Source: Pseudomonas sp. R28(2017) (GTDB taxonomy: Bacteria > Pseudomonadota > Gammaproteobacteria > Pseudomonadales > Pseudomonadaceae). Taken from it: 64,000 nt of DNA. A program made the translations under genes and the position numbers. Below, in pieces: positions 61,529 through 64,000 of the stretch (position 1 is its first letter; each line of letters opens with the position of its first letter). The notes under the pieces are model-generated. The model was not told where the DNA came from. It saw only the letters and a list, made by a program, of their open reading frames with translations, and searched no databases. The stretch spans positions 1-64,000 of the forward strand of contig NZ_NEHW01000017.1 of NCBI RefSeq assembly GCF_002112505.1, written 5' to 3'.

Positions 61529-64000
61529 ACCTGTCACGGCTGTTCATCCTCCGCCCGGTCGCTACCACGCTGACCATGCTGGCCATCGTCCTGGCCGGCC
61601 TGATCGCCTACAAGCTGCTGCCGGTGTCGGCCTTGCCCCAGGTCGATTACCCGACCATCCGCGTCATGACCTTGTACACCGGCGCCAGCCCGCAGGTGAT
61701 GACCAGCGCGGTGACCGCCCCGCTGGAGCGCCAGTTCGGCCAGATGCCGGGCCTCGAACAGATGGCCTCGACCAGTTCCGGCGGCGCCTCGGTGCTGACC
61801 CTGCGCTTCAGCCTGGACATGAACATGGACGTTGCCGAGCAACAGGTGCAGGCCGCGATCAACGCCGCCAGCAACCTGCTGCCCACTGACCTGCCAGCGC
61901 CACCGGTGTACAACAAGGTCAACCCGGCCGACACCCCGGTGCTGACCCTGGCCATTTCCAGCAAGACCATGCCGCTGCCCAAGCTCAACGACCTGGTCGA
62001 CACCCGCGTGGCGCAGAAGCTCGCGCAGATCAGTGGCGTGGGCATGGTCAGCATCGCCGGCGGCCAGCGCCAGGCGGTGCGGATCAAGGTCAACGTCGAT
62101 GCGCTGGCCGCCAACGGCCTCAACCTCGAAGACGTGCGCACCCTGATCGGCGCGTCCAATGTCAACCAGCCGAAGGGCAACTTCGACGGCCCGACCCGGG
62201 TGTCGATGCTCGATGCCAACGACCAGCTGCGTTCGCCCGAGGAATACGCCAACCTCATCCTTGCCTACAACAATGGCGCGCCGCTGCGCCTGAAGGACGT
62301 CGCCGAAATCGTCGACGGTGCCGAAAACGAACGCCTGGCCGCCTGGGCCAACCAGAACCAGGCCGTGCTGCTGAACATCCAGCGCCAGCCCGGTGCCAAT
62401 GTCATCGAAGTGGTCGACCGCATCAAGGCGCTGTTGCCATCGATCACCGACAACCTGCCGGCCGGCCTCGACGTGTCGGTGCTCACCGACCGCACCCAGA
62501 CCATCCGCGCCGCGGTCAAGGACGTGCAGCATGAGCTGCTGATCGCCATCGTGCTGGTGGTGATGGTCACCTTCGTGTTCCTGCGCCGTTTCAGCGCCAC
62601 CATCATCCCCTCGATCGCCGTGCCGCTGTCGCTGATCGGCACCTTTGGCGTGATGTACCTGGCCGGCTTCTCGGTCAACAACCTGACGCTCATGGCCCTG
62701 ACCATCGCCACCGGCTTCGTGGTCGACGACGCCATCGTCATGCTCGAGAACATCTCGCGCCACATCGAGGAAGGCGAGACCCCGCTGCAGGCGGCGCTCA
62801 AGGGCGCCAGGCAGATCGGCTTCACCCTGATCTCGCTGACGTTCTCGCTGATCGCCGTACTGATCCCGTTGCTGTTCATGGCAGATGTGGTCGGCCGGCT
62901 GTTCCGCGAATTCGCCATCACCCTGGCGGTGGCGATCCTGATTTCCCTGGTGGTGTCGCTGACCCTGACGCCGATGATGTGCGCGCGCCTGCTCAAGCGC
63001 GAGCCCAGGGAAGAAGAGCAGGGCCGCTTCTACCGCGCCAGCGGTGCCTGGATCGACTGGATGATCGAGCACTACGGCCGTGGCCTGCAGTGGGTGCTCA
63101 AGCACCAGCCGCTGACCCTGCTGGTGGCCGTGGCCACCCTGGCACTCACCGTGCTGCTGTACATGGTGGTGCCCAAGGGCTTCTTCCCGGTGCAGGACAC
63201 CGGGGTGATCCAGGGTATTTCCGAGGCACCGCAGTCCACCTCGTTCGCGGCCATGAGCGAGCGCCAGCAGGCCCTGAGCAAGATCATCCTGCAGGACCCG
63301 GCAGTGCAGAGCCTGTCGTCCTACATCGGTGTCGACGGCGACAACGCCACGCTCAACAGTGGCCGCCTGCTGATCAACCTCAAGCCCCACGGCGAGCGTG
63401 ATGTCACCGCCGGTGACGTGATCAGCCGCCTGCAGCCGCAACTCGACAAACTGGTCGGTATCCGCCTGTTCATGCAGCCAGTGCAGGACCTGAGTATCGA
63501 GGACCGGGTCAGCCGCACCCAGTACCAGTTCAGCCTGTCGTCGCCCGATGCCGACCTGCTGGCACAGTGGAGCGGCAAGCTGGTGCAGGCCCTGCAGCAG
63601 CGCCCGGAGCTGCAGGACGTCGCCAGTGACCTGCAAGACAAGGGCCTGCAGGTGTACCTGGTGATCGACCGTGACATGGCCAGCCGCCTGGGCATCACCG
63701 TGTCGCAGATCACCAACGCCCTGTACGACGCCTTCGGCCAGCGGCAGATCTCCACCATCTACACCCAGGCCAGCCAGTACCGCGTGGTGCTGCAGTCACA
63801 GGATGCGGCGGTGATCGGCCCGCAGGCGCTGGAATCGATCCACGTCAAGGCCACCGATGGCGGCCAGGTGCGGCTGTCGGCGCTGGCGCGCATCGAGCAG
63901 CGCCAGGCGCAGCTGGCCATTTCGCACATCGGCCAGTTCCCGGCGGTGACCCTGTCGTTCAACCTGGCCCATGGTGCGTCGCTGGGCGAGGCGGTCAAGG
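61525..64000 (+). CDS. mdtB: RND efflux pump subunit, MuxB/MdtB type, cut by window end
   Basis: The first 825 codons of a roughly 1030-aa inner-membrane proton antiporter. Begins LSRLFILRPVATTLTMLAIV, shows the TM4 proton-relay aspartates in GFVVDDAIVMLENISRH, and the two porter-domain halves. MdtB/MdtC-type pumps work as heterotrimers, so an mdtC-like gene and an outer-membrane gene are expected just beyond the window. Substrates typically include beta-lactams, novobiocin and bile salts. Confidence 0.93.
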   Translation, partial: MNLSRLFILRPVATTLTMLAIVLAGLIAYKLLPVSALPQVDYPTIRVMTLYTGASPQVMTSAVTAPLERQFGQMPGLEQMASTSSGGASVLTLRFSLDMNMDVAEQQVQAAINAASNLLPTDLPAPPVYNKVNPADTPVLTLAISSKTMPLPKLNDLVDTRVAQKLAQISGVGMVSIAGGQRQAVRIKVNVDALAANGLNLEDVRTLIGASNVNQPKGNFDGPTRVSMLDANDQLRSPEEYANLILAYNNGAPLRLKDVAEIVDGAENERLAAWANQNQAVLLNIQRQPGANVIEVVDRIKALLPSITDNLPAGLDVSVLTDRTQTIRAAVKDVQHELLIAIVLVVMVTFVFLRRFSATIIPSIAVPLSLIGTFGVMYLAGFSVNNLTLMALTIATGFVVDDAIVMLENISRHIEEGETPLQAALKGARQIGFTLISLTFSLIAVLIPLLFMADVVGRLFREFAITLAVAILISLVVSLTLTPMMCARLLKREPREEEQGRFYRASGAWIDWMIEHYGRGLQWVLKHQPLTLLVAVATLALTVLLYMVVPKGFFPVQDTGVIQGISEAPQSTSFAAMSERQQALSKIILQDPAVQSLSSYIGVDGDNATLNSGRLLINLKPHGERDVTAGDVISRLQPQLDKLVGIRLFMQPVQDLSIEDRVSRTQYQFSLSSPDADLLAQWSGKLVQALQQRPELQDVASDLQDKGLQVYLVIDRDMASRLGITVSQITNALYDAFGQRQISTIYTQASQYRVVLQSQDAAVIGPQALESIHVKATDGGQVRLSALARIEQRQAQLAISHIGQFPAVTLSFNLAHGASLGEAVK

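Noticed and set aside
61534..63636. 700-codon open frame on the minus strand
   Set aside because: Antisense shadow of the RND pump subunit; composition is rich in His, Gln, Asp and Arg, with no recognisable domain.

Overview
The window looks like chromosomal DNA of a Pseudomonas of the P. putida group. It is GC-rich, genes are dense with many 1-4 nt overlaps and GTG/TTG starts, and at least a dozen intergenic gaps carry the P. putida-type REP element (core gcgggcnngcccgc flanked by cctgtgggag). The gene order around 48.7-57.7 kb matches, from memory, the D-lysine catabolic region of P. putida KT2440. No rRNA, tRNA, CRISPR array or complete insertion sequence was seen.

Layout. 0-3 kb: start of a BamA-like gene, divergent from a CpxR/CpxA-like two-component system with a perfect CpxR-type box between them, then a DUF3053 lipoprotein. 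3.1-8 kb: a LysR regulator divergent from an operon for a lactonase-like amidohydrolase, an MFS organic-acid transporter, an SDR dehydrogenase and a TIM-barrel protein, an uncharacterised catabolic unit. 8-10 kb: a decay zone with a frameshifted low-GC remnant, a glycine-zipper gene, a permease fragment and a 3'-truncated pucR, the last two cut at one junction. 10.2-13.2 kb: dctA-ttdA-ttdB for L-tartrate uptake and dehydration to oxaloacetate. 13.3-15.5 kb: TetR plus a DHA2 drug exporter. 16.3-21.6 kb: pqiA (split in two), pqiB, pqiC and a diguanylate cyclase.

21.6-29.3 kb: LysR/SRPBCC pair, orphan solute-binding protein, and a molybdenum hydroxylase operon (2Fe-2S subunit, Mo subunit, triheme cytochrome c, XdhC-like maturation factor). 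29.7-40.6 kb: an OsmC-YcaO fusion, a methyltransferase, DUF2231 plus a sorbosone-dehydrogenase-like lipoprotein, a DMT transporter, a LysR, a YeeE/YedE transporter with an OsmC protein, and small envelope proteins. 40.7-48.3 kb: two GntR regulators and the galactarate/glucarate operon kdgD-gudP-garD-aldehyde dehydrogenase, which takes aldarates to 2-oxoglutarate; a 19-bp palindrome precedes kdgD.

48.7-57.7 kb: a PuuD-like amidase and the D-lysine/D-amino-acid region: rpiR regulator, ABC importer (binding protein, two permeases, ATPase), D-amino acid dehydrogenase, divergent dpkA, and an aminotransferase. 57.9-64 kb: a HAAAP-family amino acid permease with a clear terminator, thiol peroxidase tpx, and the first two genes of a MuxABC/MdtABC RND efflux pump, the second cut by the window end.

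No complete, wholly new multi-gene system is obvious. The items most worth following up are the CpxR-type box at the BamA-like gene, the OsmC-YcaO fusion, the uncharacterised 4.2-8 kb catabolic operon, the recombination scar next to the tartrate genes, and the palindromes that suggest specific regulatory circuits.
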